Assembly (NCBI GenBank): GCA_009746045.1 | Contig: RPFO01001950.1 | Span: 1-45,832 of the forward strand | Reading direction: 5' to 3' | Origin: Mesostigma viride | Taxonomy: Eukaryota > Streptophyta > Mesostigmatophyceae > Mesostigmatales > Mesostigmataceae | DNA: 45,832 nt | Shown: piece by piece, positions 36,429 to 45,832 of the stretch | Position numbering within the stretch: position 1 is the stretch's first letter | Layout of the letters: the number at the start of each line of letters is the position of its first letter | Position numbers and translations under genes: made by a program | Notes under the pieces: model-generated | Told to the model about the DNA's origin: nothing | The model's input: only the letters and a program-made list of their open reading frames with translations | Databases searched by the model: none

Positions 36429-38283
36429 TCAAATAGGAGAGATGAGATAGATGGACAGTGCCACCTCGTTGTTCACGACCTCTCCGTCCGCCGTTACAGA
36501 CCCTGGCGGGATTGTAATCGCCAACACCTGCCCGGCCTAGTAAACATGTCGTAGCCGGCGGAGGGGTCGTCAAGGACCGTCTTGTACAACCCACCGAGGT
36601 CTATCTTTAGTCCCTGTGCGGTCGCGGTCAGGGAGGACGTCCCGAACTGTGTGCCATCTACGCTGACGGGGAGCTCGGCCTGGCCGTTGGTCACATCGAC
36701 GTTTGCGTCGGTCAGGATATTCAGTGCCAGTTCGCTGTTCCGGGCGGGCACGATCTGGTCGAGGTAGATCTCGGCCATCTCGAACAGCGGGGCAGACGCC
36801 ACTGTCAGGGTGCGGAAGGGCTGCCCGGAGTTGCTGACCTCTAGTTGCAGGCTGGTGACGCCGGGCAGGGCGGTGTGGTACTCTCTTGACGGCGGGACCC
36901 CGCTGACAAGGAAGAAGCCAAAGGAGATGGCGGTAAGCGGCCCGCCGTCCACAAACACGCGGTTGGGCGGGATCTCGAAGGACAGGTACTGCACCCTCTT
37001 TGTGAACATGTCATACCCGAGGGTCGGGTGGGCCAGCACTTTTCCGTACAGGTCGCCAAATTCGACCCACACCCCCTCGGAGTCAGACACCACAGACGCC
37101 GTGCCGAACTGTGTGCCGTCCAGCCTGTACGCGACGGGCACTGCGCCCGGGGCAGCGACTGTCGCGTCTGTCTTGAGATGCACGAACATGTTTACGGAGG
37201 AGGGCGCGGCGCTGGGAGCGATTTGGCTGACGTATACGTACGTCATCTGGTAGTAGGGGGGGCTAGTGACGACCTGACGGCTGATGACGACGCCCGCTTC
37301 TCGCACCTCGATCGCCACCTCGTTCAACCCCTGAATGTGGTTGACGTGGGTGGCGGTGAGCTGGGTGGCCGCCAGGAGCGTATTGACCAGGCGCAGGCGG
37401 ATGTCGACGGGGGTGGTGGCCACCGGCCTCCCTTCGATGGAGAGAGTGTATGACGGGAGAGTGAACGTCACGGTCTGGGATGGGAATGCCAACATGTCAT
37501 GTCCCTTTTCCAGGGCGGTGCGGTACAGGGACAACAGGGAGATTCTGAAGTCCCCGTTGCGGGAGGTGTAGACGTTCAAATACCCGATGTCCGCGCCGTT
37601 GACCCTGTACATGAGGGGATAGAAGGACTCGGGAGTTTCGACGTCGTATGGGATGCTGATGACGAGCGTGCAGAGGTCCGCGTCGACCAAGTCGCTCACC
37701 TCAATGGGATTGAAGACGGCGTAGTACGGGTCGCGCACAAGCTCCAAGGACTTAAAGAGGGTGCCTCCATTGTATATGTCGAGGGACGCGCGCACGATGG
37801 CAGGCACCAGGTAAGGGGGGGACTGGGCGAGGGGGGCGTGAATGTTATCGAGAACTCGGTGGGGGTGTCGATTAAGACACCGTCCACGATGTACGAATTG
37901 GCTGGGATCGCGAAGGTGAGCACTTGGTTCCTGTTCACCGCCAGCATGTCGTATTCCTTCTCGGTCAAGAGGTACCTGTACATGTATCCCAGGTGCACGA
38001 GGAAACTGCCCGAGCCCGCGGTCATGGCCATAAAGCCCATCTGCACCCCGTCCAGGTAGTACGGCGCGGTGACCACACCAGCATTCGGGGGGAGAGTCGG
38101 GGTCCACACGTCCATTACAACCTTGGCTACCACATCTCCGGCGACCTGTTCGACGGGGACGCTATTCATGACGCTGATGTCCGGTAGACTGGCGAGGCGG
38201 ATGACTCGGAGAACATCACCTCTTTGGGATGTCACGTCCAGGTGGAGACCCCTCAGACCGGGTACGGCCGCGATTTGCACCAT
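36429..38283 (-). CDS. second modular fibre-like protein, two frameshifts
   Basis: From the ATG at 38283 the protein of about 615 residues contains four modules. Each has PYY/PLF...(I/V)-x-x-I-P, a Y-x-(L/V)-DG-x-(Q/D)-x-G region, an L-Y-x-x-L...YDML/F segment and a (V/L)-x-F-x-IP...VDG...P-V strand. The last element matches TFTIPAGSY-x-x-DGVVV of the neighbouring giant, so the two are distant paralogues. Shifts lie in a seven-C run near 37818-37824 and close to 36535. Corrected, the protein ends near 36429 (ALSIYLIS). A surface-fibre role is inferred. Confidence 0.6.
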
Positions 38284-38393
38284 GTGTGTTTGGTAATGTA
38301 CGCAAAGAAAGTTTATCCACCTGTCTGACAGTGCATTGGGGGGATTAATTTGTTTTGAAATGGAACTCGGTTCGTTATCAAGTTATGGTTTAA

Positions 38394-39211
38394 TCAATAC
38401 CGCTGAAAGTAGCTTTCATTGCAGCACATGATGTTAAGTCCCTGCAGGTGGAACTCTATGATGTCCAGCTGCTCTTCGGTGACTTCCCTCCCCTCTTTAT
38501 CGAACACCACGATGACCTTCGACAGCCCGGGGTCGAAATACCGGCCATAGACCATCAGCTGGCCGATCGCGTCGGTCCAGCGCGAGATCTCCTTAACCTC
38601 GACGATCATGCGGTACCTGTGGCTGACGACGTCGGCCCTCATGCCGGTCTGGCCCACGGGGGCCTCGGCCTGGCCCTGTATCCGCGCGGCGACCCTGTCG
38701 CGCACGTCCGCCTCACACTGGTACACGGGCTGCCTCTCCACCTCGGCGACGAGTCTGTGCGTGAGGGCGGCCATGCACCCTCGCTGGCCGGCAGCCGCGG
38801 GAGCGTTGTAGAAGGCGTCCGCCCAGTCCATGGCGGCGACGGCGAACACGGGACTGATCCAGGCCGCAACGTGCCACACTAGGGAGGGGTGCATCCACGT
38901 CCCCTGCATGGAGGGGGTGCCGCCCTGGATCTTCTCTACGAGGTTGTCCGCGGACGACAGGCCCATGTGGTCCCTCATGGCCTGGAGCAGGTCCTCGAAG
39001 GCCCGGGTCCGGGTGAAGGTCTTGATCTTCCTCTTCCCCAGCGACAGGACGTCGCAGAAGTCCTGTCCGTTGACGAACCTCGAGTGCTTCTGCACCCTTA
39101 CCGTGCCCTGCGCCGGGGCGTGCTCCATTCCAAAGAAGAGGTAGGTTTCATCCTCGTCCACCACGCGGAAGAGGGGCAGCGCGCGCGCTGGGGGGGGTCC
39201 GTTTCGTCCAT
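38394..39211 (-). CDS. KilA-N protein with PD-(D/E)XK-like C-terminus, one frameshift
   Basis: The start ATG at 39211 gives MDETDPPS, then a shift in the G/C run at 39190-39197, then a continuous frame from 39164 and earlier. Residues about 40-130 form a KilA-N domain (SRFVNGQDFCDVL, then GTWMHPSLVWHVAAWISPVFA), a DNA-binding fold common in large DNA viruses. The C-terminal part contains RADVV...MIVEVKE...GQLMVYGRY, the D...E-x-K plus Q pattern of PD-(D/E)XK nucleases. The pairing suggests DNA binding with possible cleavage. Catalysis is inferred from the motif only. Confidence 0.78.
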
Positions 39212-39260
39212 ATCGGCGGGGGATGGACGCCCGTGATACTTGTCGTGTCAGGGCGTGGGC

Positions 39261-40924
39261 TTACGACGCGTACCGCTTGCCGCCCATCCCGTTCTGAATT
39301 TTAACGACGTTGAAGTTCTTGGCGTACACGTGGATGGAGCCGGGGGGGAGCGCCGCGGAGGGCGTGGACTTGCTGACGAGGCCCTTCAAGACGAGCTTGA
39401 CGTCATCCAGGCGCGAGAGGTTGATGGAGCCGGACGGCTTCCAGGAGTCGGGGTTGAGGGAGAAGGGGATGACGTAAACGTTGCGGTCTCCCACGCGCTT
39501 GTGGAATTGCGATCGGAGGACGGAGGAGAAGTACACGGGGTCGCGGCCGTCGCCGTGCACATTCTGGGAGTTGAGCACGAGGTTGGCGGTCGTGAACAGG
39601 TGGCCGTCGCCGCCGCCGAAAGCGGACACGGGGTTGCGGAAGGACCAGTACCCCTTGTAGTGAGACTGGATGTCTCCATCCTCCCACCAACAGTCCGGGC
39701 GGTAGAAGAAGAGCAGCTCCTTGACGGGGTGGTTGAACTTGAGGTCGATGGAGATCTGGTCGACGCCGCAGGTGACGAACTGCTGGTGGTGCTGGTACTC
39801 GGTCATGAGGTACTCGTGCGAATTGACGGCGAACTGACGCCGCTCGAAGTCGTCAAGGTAGATGTAGCGGCACATGAGCCGGACGGACAGCGAGGGAGGG
39901 GACGCCATCCATTCCTCTCGGGAGTTGGCGACGGTGGTCACCGCGGTGGTCGCGTTCACCCCGTACCTCTCCTCGTCCGCGAGCAGGTTCGCGGGGATCT
40001 TGAACTCGGTGTTGGCGAGAATGGTGTCGATCACGCCGGACACGGCCGCGAGTTTCATCGTGATGGTCTTGGAGGTGGAGTCGACCGTCAGGGTCACCTT
40101 GTTTTCGTACATGACGTTATCGATGACGTAATTCACGAGCGAGAGGTCCCCGTCCACGGCGACCATCTGCGCCATCTCGTTGCCGTACACCCCGCGCATG
40201 TACAGGTTCCGCACCAGGCGGCGGAGGGCGGGCATGTCTGTCGTGCTCAGGACGGGGTTCGAGGTATTCTTGTCGAGGTTTGGCTTCGTCAGGCTGAAGT
40301 GGTTGAAGATCTTGTCTGGGGTGCTGAACTTTACCTTGACCCGCACCTCGTGGTACTGCAGGGCGATCATGGGGAGGGCCAGGCCCGGGTCCTGCGTGAA
40401 GTTGAACTCCAGGGGATGTACAGAAACTGCTTGTGGTCGTTTTTGTACTGCTCCTGCACGGCGCCGTCGGTTCCGAACTTGATGGATCCGCCGTGCTGGA
40501 CGGGCATGTTCTCGATGTAGCTCTGGTGGTTGGGGCGTGCGAGGGAGTCCATGATATGCAGCATGTCGCCGGTCACCCTCTCGATTTGGTATCCTCCGAT
40601 CGTCAGCTCGGCGTAATCGATGAGAGCGTGGGGAAAGTCCCAGATGAAGGGGGAGAACTGGCCCGTCCACGCCCCGCAGTGTTTGACCCGCCCCATCTCC
40701 ACATACAGGAAGCACTTGGTGACGAGGTCGCCGGCACGGGGGAGCTTGAACTCGACGACCTGGCCGTAGTCGGCGACGCCGGTGCTCTGGGTGATGATGG
40801 TGTCGTCCCACGCGAAGTTGGTGTGGCGCGGGTACACCGTTTTCCAGAAGGTGACCTCGGGGTTGACGATGGTCGCGATGTCCTGCGACCCCCTCGCGTG
40901 CAGTTGCATGATCGCGGATGCCAT
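39261..40924 (-). CDS. major capsid protein paralogue 3, one frameshift
   Basis: About 554 residues. The N-terminal part has NPEVTFWKTVYPRHTNFAW, LPRAGDLVTKCFLYVEMG and IGGYQIERVTGDMLHIMDS. A one-base loss near 40412-40415 precedes LEFNFTQDPGLALPMIALQYHE. The C-terminal part has RYIYLDDFERRQFAVN, FNHPVKELLFFYRP and NVVKIQNGMGGKRYAS. The ATG at 40924 follows a GGTATAG box and lies head-to-head with paralogue 4, 106 bases apart. It is an icosahedral shell protein. Confidence 0.92.
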
Positions 40925-41030
40925 CTCCGCAGTCGGTATAGTTTGTGCGGAGAAAAAAAAAGGCCCGCCTGCGCACCGCGGCTGCGGTGGTCCCAAAAAT
41001 ATGTGATGCAGGTGGTAGAAGCCAGCTGCG

Positions 41031-42660
41031 ATGTCGCAGGACCTGAGCGCCCCGATCACGTGGCTCCATAGCAAGGGGAAGATGGACGACTTCCTGACCA
41101 CCTTGCCCGAGAAGACCTTCTTCAAGCACATATACAGCCGGCACACGAACTACAGTTGGAGCGACGTCGCCCTGAACCCGTCCAACAAGGCGGAGTACGG
41201 CTCCGAGGTGCGCTTCGTGGTCCCCCGCATCGGCGACCTGGTCACGAAGATGTACCTCTACTTCAACATCGGGCGTCTGAAGTACGGCACGCTGAAGACG
41301 AGCGCGCACATTCCGAGATACTCGTCCAGCGAGGTGGCGTCTGCCACTGAGACGGCGCCCGCCACGATCACGGTGGCCATCGACGCGACTGACGTGCCGC
41401 GGGAGACGAAGTCGGGCTCGGCGTGGAAGAAACAGGGCGACTTCGAACCGAGCTGGATGAAGTATCTCGGGTACGTGCTGACGGAGCGCGCCGAGCTGTA
41501 CGTCGGCAACGCGCTCATCCAGACGGTGACGGGGGACTTCACCTACGTGTGGGACGCGCTGGTCCGCAACCGGGAGAACAGCATCGTGCGCAACACGCCC
41601 GACTGCCACGGGGGGGCGGGGGACAGGTACGGCACGGATTACGACCAGCACATCTACGTTCCGCTCAACTTCTACTTCAACGAGAACGAGGGGCACGCGC
41701 TGCCCATCGGGGCGCTGCAGCACCACGAGGTGGAGGTCCGCGTCAAACTCAGCGCCAAGCCCCTGCTGTCGTCATACCTGACCTACTTCGAGAAGGTCGC
41801 GTGGGCCAGCGGCCAGACCCCGTCGCAGGATGCGGACCGTTACCGCCTGCGCGACGTGCCCGTGTTCAAAGAGATCAAGACGGACGACCTCACCGCGAGT
41901 CTGGAGCGCGTGCACCCCCCCTGCTGCTGAAGGACGTGCTGACATGGGCGGGGAGCTGAAGAGGGTGAGCCTGTTGACGCGGTACGTGTTCCTGGACGCG
42001 TTTGAGCGCGAGCAGTTCATGAAGACTCGCAACTCGTGGCTGATCACGGAGACGCAGCACATGTCGGTCCCGGTGAAGACGACGGACAAGCTGTTCAGGG
42101 AGATAAACCTGGACAAGTTTGCGGGGCCGTGCAAGGAGATCTTGTTCTTCTACCGCGCGGACTACCGGCGCGTGGAGGGCGACGGTACCGGCAACGACAA
42201 CGAGGATTACTGGGACTTCAGCTGCAACCGGCTCCTGGACGACACCAAGAGGCGCCGGGACGCCGGGTATTTTGTGGAGTCCACGGTGCAGGGGCGCGTG
42301 GATGACGTGCTGTTCGACTCGGCCACGTTCTGCATCAATGGGAAGGACCTGTGGTCCCCCCCGCGCGACCCGTTGTGGTTCGGATACTACCTGCCGTTTG
42401 ACGTGCATTCGAACGCCCCGAGCGAGAACAACTACCAGAGCATTTTTGTGATGCCCTTCTGCTTCCACCCCGAGTCCGACGACCCGAACGGCAGCATCAA
42501 CCTGGGGCAGATCGACCGGCCCTCCCTGAAGCTGTACTTCAAGCGGGTGCCGGGGGAGAAGGAGGGCGCGGTCATGTCGAACGGGCACATCCACATCTAC
42601 GCGCGCACTATGAACATCTTCGAGGTGCACCAGGGGCACGGGCGCAAGGTGTTTGTTTAA
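41031..42660 (+). CDS. major capsid protein paralogue 4 (divergent), one frameshift
   Basis: About 543 residues. EKTFFKHIYSRHTNYSW and VPRIGDLVTKMYLYF replace the usual N-terminal block. LTERAELYVGNALIQTVTGDF and YVPLNFYFNENEGHALPIGAL follow. A seven-C run at 41915-41921 shifts the frame, and the rest has LLTRYVFLDAFEREQFM, CKEILFFYRADY and NIFEVHQGHGRKVFV. It lacks the N-P-E-V and GMGGKR-x-S ends of the other three, so it is the most divergent copy and may be a minor or specialised capsomer. Confidence 0.88.
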
Positions 42661-42692
42661 TTCCATTCATATGGGGAGGATTACATACGCGA

Positions 42693-43143
42693 TCAGGAGG
42701 TCTCCTGTGTCACTTCCACCGTGAACCGCAGGCGCTTGCCGCCCCCCTCGCTGACCTTCCCCTTGATGCGCTGTGTCAGTTTTGACTTGCCCGGAGGGGG
42801 GGCGCCGGCAGCACTCCCACCAGCTTGTTGACAAACTCGAATAGGGCGGCGTCTCCGTCCTCTAGCTCCTCCTCCTCCTCTTCCTCCTCCTCCTCCTCAT
42901 CTTCATCTTCATCTTCTTCTTCTCCTCCTCCTCCTCCTCCTCCTCCTCCTCCTCCTCCTCCTCTTCTTCTTTCTTCACGGCGACATCATGGTCGTGATCG
43001 TCGTGCATCGTGAAGATGACGTTGCCCTCGTCGTCGATCCCGGCCATCCACCCCTGGTCCAGGCCCGTACGGATGATCTCCATGACGCCATCGCTGGGGT
43101 GGCGCTTGCGTTTGACCGTACAGCGCGACACGGGTGACCTCAT
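42693..43143 (-). CDS. acidic protein with Glu tract, frameshifted in the repeat
   Basis: From the ATG at 43143, about 145 residues. It starts basic (RSPVSRCTVKRKRHPSDG), has an acidic/His segment (FTMHDDHDHD) and then a long Glu run coded by GAG repeats. Length variation in the repeat changes frame. The best continuation reads LEDGDAALFEFVNKLVGVLP and ends with KRLRFTVEVTQETS near 42693, after another shift in a seven-G run. No family is recognised; a histone- or DNA-binding acidic protein is possible. Confidence 0.5.
42866..42966. repeat. CTC/GAG trinucleotide repeat
   Basis: About 100 bases dominated by CTC and CTT triplets on this strand, encoding the Glu tract of the minus-strand gene. 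It is unstable by nature. Confidence 0.85.
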
Positions 43144-43245
43144 GGCGGTTGGTGTACACTTGGGCCAGATTTTTTTATTCCCGTTTTGGACGCGGTAAAA
43201 TGGCGCTCGCTTTTTCCTCCGCTAGAACCGTACCCGCCGGCCGCC

Positions 43246-43512
43246 ATGTCGACCAACCTGCAGGTGAACAACCTCAAGGTCAACGGCAAGATCTCCTTCC
43301 AGGGCGGCGGCACCCTGGCCACGACCAATCCCCTGGACATCGGCCGCCACCGGCTGTACAGCACCTACACCGTTTTGAACGGCGTGCCGCGCTCCACGCT
43401 GTACATGCTCGAGATCGGGGGGACGGCGCCCATCCGAGAGGACGAGGACCCCAACTTCTTGAACTGCACGTACCTGGGCAGCATCGTGTACGAAGGCACG
43501 GCCGCAAGCTAG
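43246..43512 (+). CDS. small fibre-like protein
   Basis: This 88-residue protein starts NLQVNNLKVNGKISFQGGG, a short-strand repeat similar to the necks of fibre proteins and to the 10579-11367 gene (LQVDGDVTVTGKV). It ends at a stop after IVYEGTAAS. It may be a trimmed fibre or a domain of a larger protein that lost its knob. The frame is intact. Confidence 0.6.
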   Translation: MSTNLQVNNLKVNGKISFQGGGTLATTNPLDIGRHRLYSTYTVLNGVPRSTLYMLEIGGTAPIREDEDPNFLNCTYLGSIVYEGTAAS

Positions 43513-43599
43513 ACAGCGAACGAACGAGCGTCCCAAACGTCCTGATCGGGACACGCGCTTAGCCGCCGGGTAAATCCACAGGCTGACGTTAAGGGAGTC

Positions 43600-44369
43600 A
43601 TGGAGTTCCGCACAGTGCAGGGGGCGTCCGTAAAATTGCTGATCGAGTCCCTGAAGGAGCTGACCAACGACGTGAACGTCCGGTTCGATGCGAGCGGCGT
43701 GCACGTCACGGCCATGGACGGGTGCCATTGCGCGCTCTTCCACGTGAGCTGGGCGCGGACAAGATCGAGGAGTATCGTGCACCCAGCTTCACCGTGGGGA
43801 TCAGCTGCTCAACCTGCACAAACTGATTAAGAACATCACGACCAACGAGAGCTGGACTCGGCTCCAAGAGGACAACACAGGAGGTCATGGAGATCAACAT
43901 CGTCAACAAGGTGAAGAACACGCGGTGGTCGTACTCGATGACGAAGCTGACATCGACGAAACTCGCTCGAGTCCGAGAGGAATCGTACTGGCCATACACG
44001 ATGGTCAGTTTCGAGTTCCAGAAGATTGCCGGACTTGGCGGTGGTCTCGGACACCGTCATGGTGCGGTGCGTGGCCGCCACATCACGATTCTCTCGGGGG
44101 ACATAGGGATTGCCATTTGGAGATCGGCGAGGAGTTCCCCAGATGAGGTGACGTGAAGGACGCGGGCGACCCCATCCAGGAGGTGTACTCCCCCGCTACT
44201 GTGCACGTCGCGAAGGCCGCCGGCCCTGCACAGCGTGCACTGTCCTAAGCCACGATTACCCCATCATAGTGAAGTCAAGTGGGGACCTGGGCGTCTTGAT
44301 GTACGCGCTGGCCCCAAGATGGACACGGATCGGGTCGGAGACGAAATGAACGAAAGTAATGTTTCCTGA
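43600..44369 (+). pseudogene. PCNA-like sliding clamp, many frameshifts
   Basis: The first 45 codons read clearly as a clamp N-terminus (MEFRTVQGASVKLLIESLKE, then FDASGVHVTAMDGCHCALF). Afterwards conserved pieces appear in changing frames. These are LHKLIKN, a strand-pair INIVNKVKNTRWSYSMTKL, FEFQKI with R-x-x-A downstream, and a C-terminal YPIIVK...GDLGVLMYALAPK before a stop at 44369. Five or more indels are needed. PCNA tethers DNA polymerase to DNA. Breakage this dense suggests decay or very poor sequence near the contig end. Confidence 0.68.
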
Positions 44370-44395
44370 TAAAAAGTGCATTCAACATGAAACAA

Positions 44396-45070
44396 TCACG
44401 AGATCCCTCGGGAGCTGCGAATGTACTCCCAGTTCAGCTCTGCATATATCACGCCATATGTCTTGCTCGTGTAATTTGTCCACAGATTTGAAGCAGAGGG
44501 AAGTGGGGCAGAAAGTGATCGTACCCCATCAGCTGGCACTCTTGTGAAGGCAATAGCTGTAGTTCAAGAGTTCTTGCGCCCCTTAGGCACCACCTGCTCA
44601 AAGGCGTCCTGCACGAGCGGAACATTGCTTCGAAGCTCTCTCCTGCTCCTGGTCAGGAGGGGGGCGGTGCCGCTGAGGATGTGGGTGATCTGGACCGATG
44701 CTCAAAGTACTTCGACAGCCGCAACTTGCGCAGGTACTTGCGCACGACGACGGGCGTGATCCGGCTCTTGTCCACTACGCGCCCTTGCGAAACTCCCTCG
44801 CAGGCTCTGGATGACGTCCTCGGGATGACTGACTTCTCGCGCGCGTGGCATTGGGCGACACCTCGTGAAGTGGTTGATACGCTTGTAGCAGTAGTCGACG
44901 CGTTCATGGGCGTACCGTAGGACAAGTTCCTCTCCGTGTTGGCGCTCGCGGGGGCCGTCACGCCGCACGAGGAGCAGACGACGAGCGCCTCCTTGGTGTC
45001 CTCACCATGTGGCTTGCAGGGGGCAGAAGGCGTACAGCTCGGTGGGGTCCACGTCTTCAGGTTCACCGTG
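44396..45070 (-). pseudogene. VLTF3-like late transcription factor, many frameshifts
   Basis: On the minus strand, in changing frames, there is DPTELYAFCPLQ, a zinc pair VCSSCG, HERVDYCYKRINHF, ITPVVVRKYLRKLRLSKYFEH without its last residue, and a C-terminal LNWEYIRSS before a stop at 44396. The order of zinc ribbon, Y-x-Y-x-R-x-x-HF block, LRKL...Y-x-EH block and terminal L-x-W-x-x-I matches poxvirus-like late transcription factor 3, which activates late viral genes. At least four shifts are needed. The upstream limit is uncertain and could lie beyond 45200. Confidence 0.62.
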
Positions 45071-45832
45071 CGCGCTCAGAGGGTACTTGTCCACCGCCTT
45101 CAAAGGACAGACTTCCCCGCTTCCTGTCGCTGCCCCGTCCGTCTCGGCGCTCCGCTCCGCTCGCCTCCTCCTTCCTCAGCCGGCGTTGTGGTTTTCGAGA
45201 AGTATTGGAGGGCGAAGCGCCCGCCGTCATGTCATTGAACAGCAGTGGTGGCATGGATCGGCCCCTTTCCGGATCTATTCAGGCACTTGCCACGTCCCCA
45301 CGTCATGATTCGGATGAGGAGCATGACCGGGGACTTGGAGGGGTCGGTGAACGGAGATCTCCGTCGTTTTCTGCGGCTTCGTCTTTGGCGCGCGCGCCGA
45401 CGGGGTCAGACTGTGGGTGATGAGTGCTGGTTGGTGGTCCATTTCTTTGGGTGGCTAGATACAAGGCGCTGAAAATTTATTTGCCGCTGTAAGCGCCCCC
45501 GACCGCTCCGAAGCGACGCCCGAGAAAAAAAGTTGTCCCGTAGGCGGGGGACGGGCAGCCATGCAGAAAAAAACACACTACAACTGGAAGCGGCTGCGGG
45601 GTGCTCCAAGACTTGGGCAAGAAAGAAGTCTGCGGCTAGGGCGACCGCGGACAGTGAGAAAAGAGTCAAGGAGGGCGTCCCCGCGGCTGAACGAGAAGTT
45701 TGCGCGGGACCAGCTGAGGCGTGACAGGCGGAACCCATGATATTGGAGGGCGAGCTGAGCGACTTCTCTGGAAGTTCAGGCCCTCTACAGCGATTTACCA
45801 GGCCACCTTCGGACGAGGTCGCAATAAGAGGA
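45071..45832. other. right edge, no confident gene
   Basis: Several short frames on both strands have no recognisable motif. The upstream end of the VLTF3-like gene may lie at 45071-45250. A plus-strand frame from an ATG at 45737 (MILEGELSDFSGSSG) runs off the window and could be the start of a gene. Frame breaks remain frequent, so small genes could be hidden here. Confidence 0.35.

Noticed and set aside
40925-41726. Extension of the minus-strand capsid frame to 821 codons
   Set aside because: The extra upstream part is an antisense shadow of capsid paralogue 4. The real start of paralogue 3 is the ATG at 40924.

Overview
This window looks like part of the genome of a large DNA virus of the Nucleocytoviricota, probably one that infects a green alga or is integrated in an algal genome. 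The evidence is four double-jelly-roll major capsid protein (MCP) genes, an A32-type packaging ATPase, remains of a PCNA clamp and of a VLTF3-like late transcription factor, a KilA-N protein, a DUF5764-like protein, and many tail-fibre-like surface proteins. The DNA is visibly GC-rich. Many genes have a TATATA-type box about 10-25 bases before the start codon. The ribonucleotide reductase gene is cut by three GT-AG introns; two begin GTGCGT, a 5' splice site common in volvocalean green algae. The host assignment is inference.

Layout. 1-2.3 kb: a disordered minus-strand protein with tandem SUMO-interaction-like motifs, probably one gene broken by frameshifts. 2.7-4.5 kb: a conserved viral protein and small membrane proteins. 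4.5-7.5 kb: a cobalamin-dependent (class II) ribonucleotide reductase, with a second gene inside its third intron. 7.5-11.9 kb: minus-strand membrane and fibre/adhesin-like genes. 12.06-20.8 kb: a viral gene split by an insertion of about 8.2 kb. The insertion is bounded by a 5-7 bp duplication and holds a MITE-like element with palindromic inverted repeats, two 278-bp LTR-like direct repeats, an unknown gene and a Copia-type retrotransposon body. 20.9-26.5 kb: a plus-strand block with the DUF5764-like protein, a JAMM-like protein, the packaging ATPase and small basic or coiled-coil proteins. 26.5-27.9 kb: a Cys/His-motif protein and a low-complexity protein with seven histone-H3-tail-like RKS motifs. 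27.9-42.7 kb: four MCP genes, two modular fibre-like giants (one with a Gly-Thr-Gly collagen-like tract) and a KilA-N/PD-(D/E)XK-like protein. 42.7-45.8 kb: an acidic protein, a small fibre-like protein, then heavily frameshifted PCNA and VLTF3 remnants.

Many otherwise convincing genes, including all four MCPs, are broken by single-base shifts at or near G/C homopolymers. This pattern suggests uncorrected sequencing indels more than gene death, except perhaps at the right end, where the breaks are dense. Such genes are given as one feature spanning both frames.

Together the genes cover virion building (capsid, packaging, surface fibres), nucleotide supply, replication and late transcription. 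Two proteins carry host-like short motifs (SUMO-interaction and H3-tail) and may act on host chromatin or SUMO pathways.
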